From Opitutia bacterium (GTDB taxonomy: Bacteria > Verrucomicrobiota > Verrucomicrobiae > Opitutales > Opitutaceae), in assembly GCA_947442255.1 (NCBI GenBank), contig CANEVO010000064.1, forward strand, positions 1 to 23,934: a DNA stretch of 23,934 nucleotides. Direction: 5' to 3'. Below, piece by piece: positions 23,012-23,934 of the stretch. Position 1 is the stretch's first letter. The number at the start of each line of letters is the position of its first letter. Position numbers and translations under genes: made by a program. A model generated the notes under the pieces. That model was not told the origin of the DNA. It saw only the letters and a list, made by a program, of their open reading frames with translations, and searched no databases.

Positions 23012-23934
23012 TCAAACCCCGAAGCCGGGGCGATAGGACTTGGTCAGCAGGGCGTTGGCGGCGGCGTGGTTGGTGAAGCGCATGGCCTTGGAATCCCAAT
23101 CGAGCCGGCGCCGCGCACGGACCGCGACATTGCTGAGGAGGCAAAGCTCGGTCAGCCGGGAAGAGACGTCGAAGTTCGAGCCCGCCGCCGGGCCGCCCTT
23201 GCAGGCGCGGATCCATTCGGCGAAGTGGCCGCCGGTGACGCGAGGGATCGTCTTCGCCGGGAACGAGGGCGCAATCTCCTGCATCTTCGTGTCTGGGATG
23301 ATCCGCACGCTCTGGTAGTACAGGGTGGCGAGGACGGTCGCCTTCGAGCCGACGATCAGGGTGCCGTTGTCGGGCAGCACGCCGTTCTCGCCCAACTCGG
23401 CCGGGGGTGGCGGCATCAATCCGCCGTCGTACCACGTCAACTTTAGCGGCGGCAGCGATCCGCGTGCGGGAAAATCAAAGGCCACGATCGAGGCGCTCGG
23501 TCCGGTGAGGGTGTTGTGCAACGCGCTGATCGTTTCGATGTGCGACGGCGCATCGAGGTTCAGCGCCCAGTGCACGCCGTCGAGCAGGTGGCATCCCATG
23601 TCGCCGAGGGCGCCCGTGCCGAAATCCCAATAGCCGCGCCACGCGAACGGCACGTAGGCAGGATCGTAGTCCCGTGGCTGCGCGACGCCGAGCCAGGTGT
23701 CCCAGTCGAGGGTCGGCGCAGCGACGGGAATAAATTTCGAATGATCCGGGGGCTTGAGTCCGCCCTGCGGCCACCAGCGGCCGGGCCGATCGGTCCAACT
23801 ATGGACTTCACGGACTTCGCCGAGGACGCCGGCGTCGATCCATTCCTTCAACAGCCGCACACCCTCGCCGGCGTGGCCCTGGTTGCCCATTTGCGTGGCG
23901 ACCTTCTTGTCGCGGGCGAGTTGGGCGAGCCGGC
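23012..23934 (-). CDS. Gfo/Idh/MocA family oxidoreductase, N-terminus outside window
   Basis: The frame is open through base 23934, so the NAD-binding domain lies beyond the edge and the internal ATG 23888-23890 is not the start. The 307 visible residues hold the family's substrate domain. [20 protein letters not shown] follows the usual EK region, and [20 protein letters not shown] carries the conserved catalytic-region His and Asp. [25 protein letters not shown] and a C-terminal helix follow. It would oxidise or reduce a sugar or cyclitol with bound NAD(P). It is the first visible gene of the five-gene operon and precedes DoxX by 25 bp. Whether it has a Tat signal like its neighbour cannot be seen. 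Confidence 0.92.
   Translation of the reverse strand, partial: RLAQLARDKKVATQMGNQGHAGEGVRLLKEWIDAGVLGEVREVHSWTDRPGRWWPQGGLKPPDHSKFIPVAAPTLDWDTWLGVAQPRDYDPAYVPFAWRGYWDFGTGALGDMGCHLLDGVHWALNLDAPSHIETISALHNTLTGPSASIVAFDFPARGSLPPLKLTWYDGGLMPPPPAELGENGVLPDNGTLIVGSKATVLATLYYQSVRIIPDTKMQEIAPSFPAKTIPRVTGGHFAEWIRACKGGPAAGSNFDVSSRLTELCLLSNVAVRARRRLDWDSKAMRFTNHAAANALLTKSYRPGFGV

Noticed and set aside
21070..23076. A 668-residue plus-strand open frame
   Set aside because: It lies opposite three well-supported minus-strand genes and reads as low-complexity Arg/Gly/Ala/Glu protein; it is a high-GC shadow.

Overview
The window looks like chromosomal DNA of a high-GC Gram-negative bacterium, most likely of the Verrucomicrobiota (Opitutaceae-like). 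This is inferred from gene content: a TonB-dependent receptor with an L-x-x-F/Y-x-V-T-T N-terminal motif, a Tat-exported Gfo/Idh/MocA oxidoreductase next to DoxX, a secreted discoidin-like protein, a YjhG-type sugar-acid dehydratase, frequent GTG/TTG starts and few visible Shine-Dalgarno sequences. No rRNA or marker protein fixes the taxonomy.

Left block (1-8064). An edge-truncated cupin gene is divergent from a run of three genes: a Tm-1-like/UPF0261 ATP-binding protein, a phosphoenolpyruvate-hydrolase-family TIM barrel and an MFS transporter. Convergent to these is a TonB-dependent receptor with a clear intrinsic terminator. Divergent from the receptor is an ADP-ribosylglycohydrolase-family gene. 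Related GTTGAA/TTCAAC half-sites occur in both divergent promoter regions, so the block may be one regulon that imports and processes an unknown small molecule.

Scar region (8065-9986). This holds a ~49-bp tandem repeat, the C-terminal part of an IS630 transposase, an AT-rich dual-specificity-type phosphatase gene, a 31-codon IS3-type OrfA remnant, hairpins and a possible recombinase tail. It ends at the 3' end of a tRNA-Cys(GCA) gene at 9987-10061. Base composition rises on the far side of the tRNA, so the left block may be an island or a recombination product joined at the tRNA.

Right block (10062-17767). A NahK-like sugar kinase (+) faces a minus-strand group read as araB-type ribulokinase, YjhG/YagF-type xylonate dehydratase, zinc alcohol/polyol dehydrogenase and an SDR. 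Together these suggest pentose or sugar-acid catabolism. The gaps carry REP-like inverted repeats.

Small module (18276-19249). A degenerate nucleotidyltransferase-fold gene is divergent from a MazG-like gene, with large palindromes on both sides, including a perfect 40-bp palindrome at 19310-19349.

Right end (19481-23934). Five closely spaced minus-strand genes probably form one operon: Gfo/Idh/MocA (cut by the window edge), DoxX, a Tat-dependent Gfo/Idh/MocA, a secreted discoidin-like protein and an SDR. They suggest sugar oxidation at the cell envelope.
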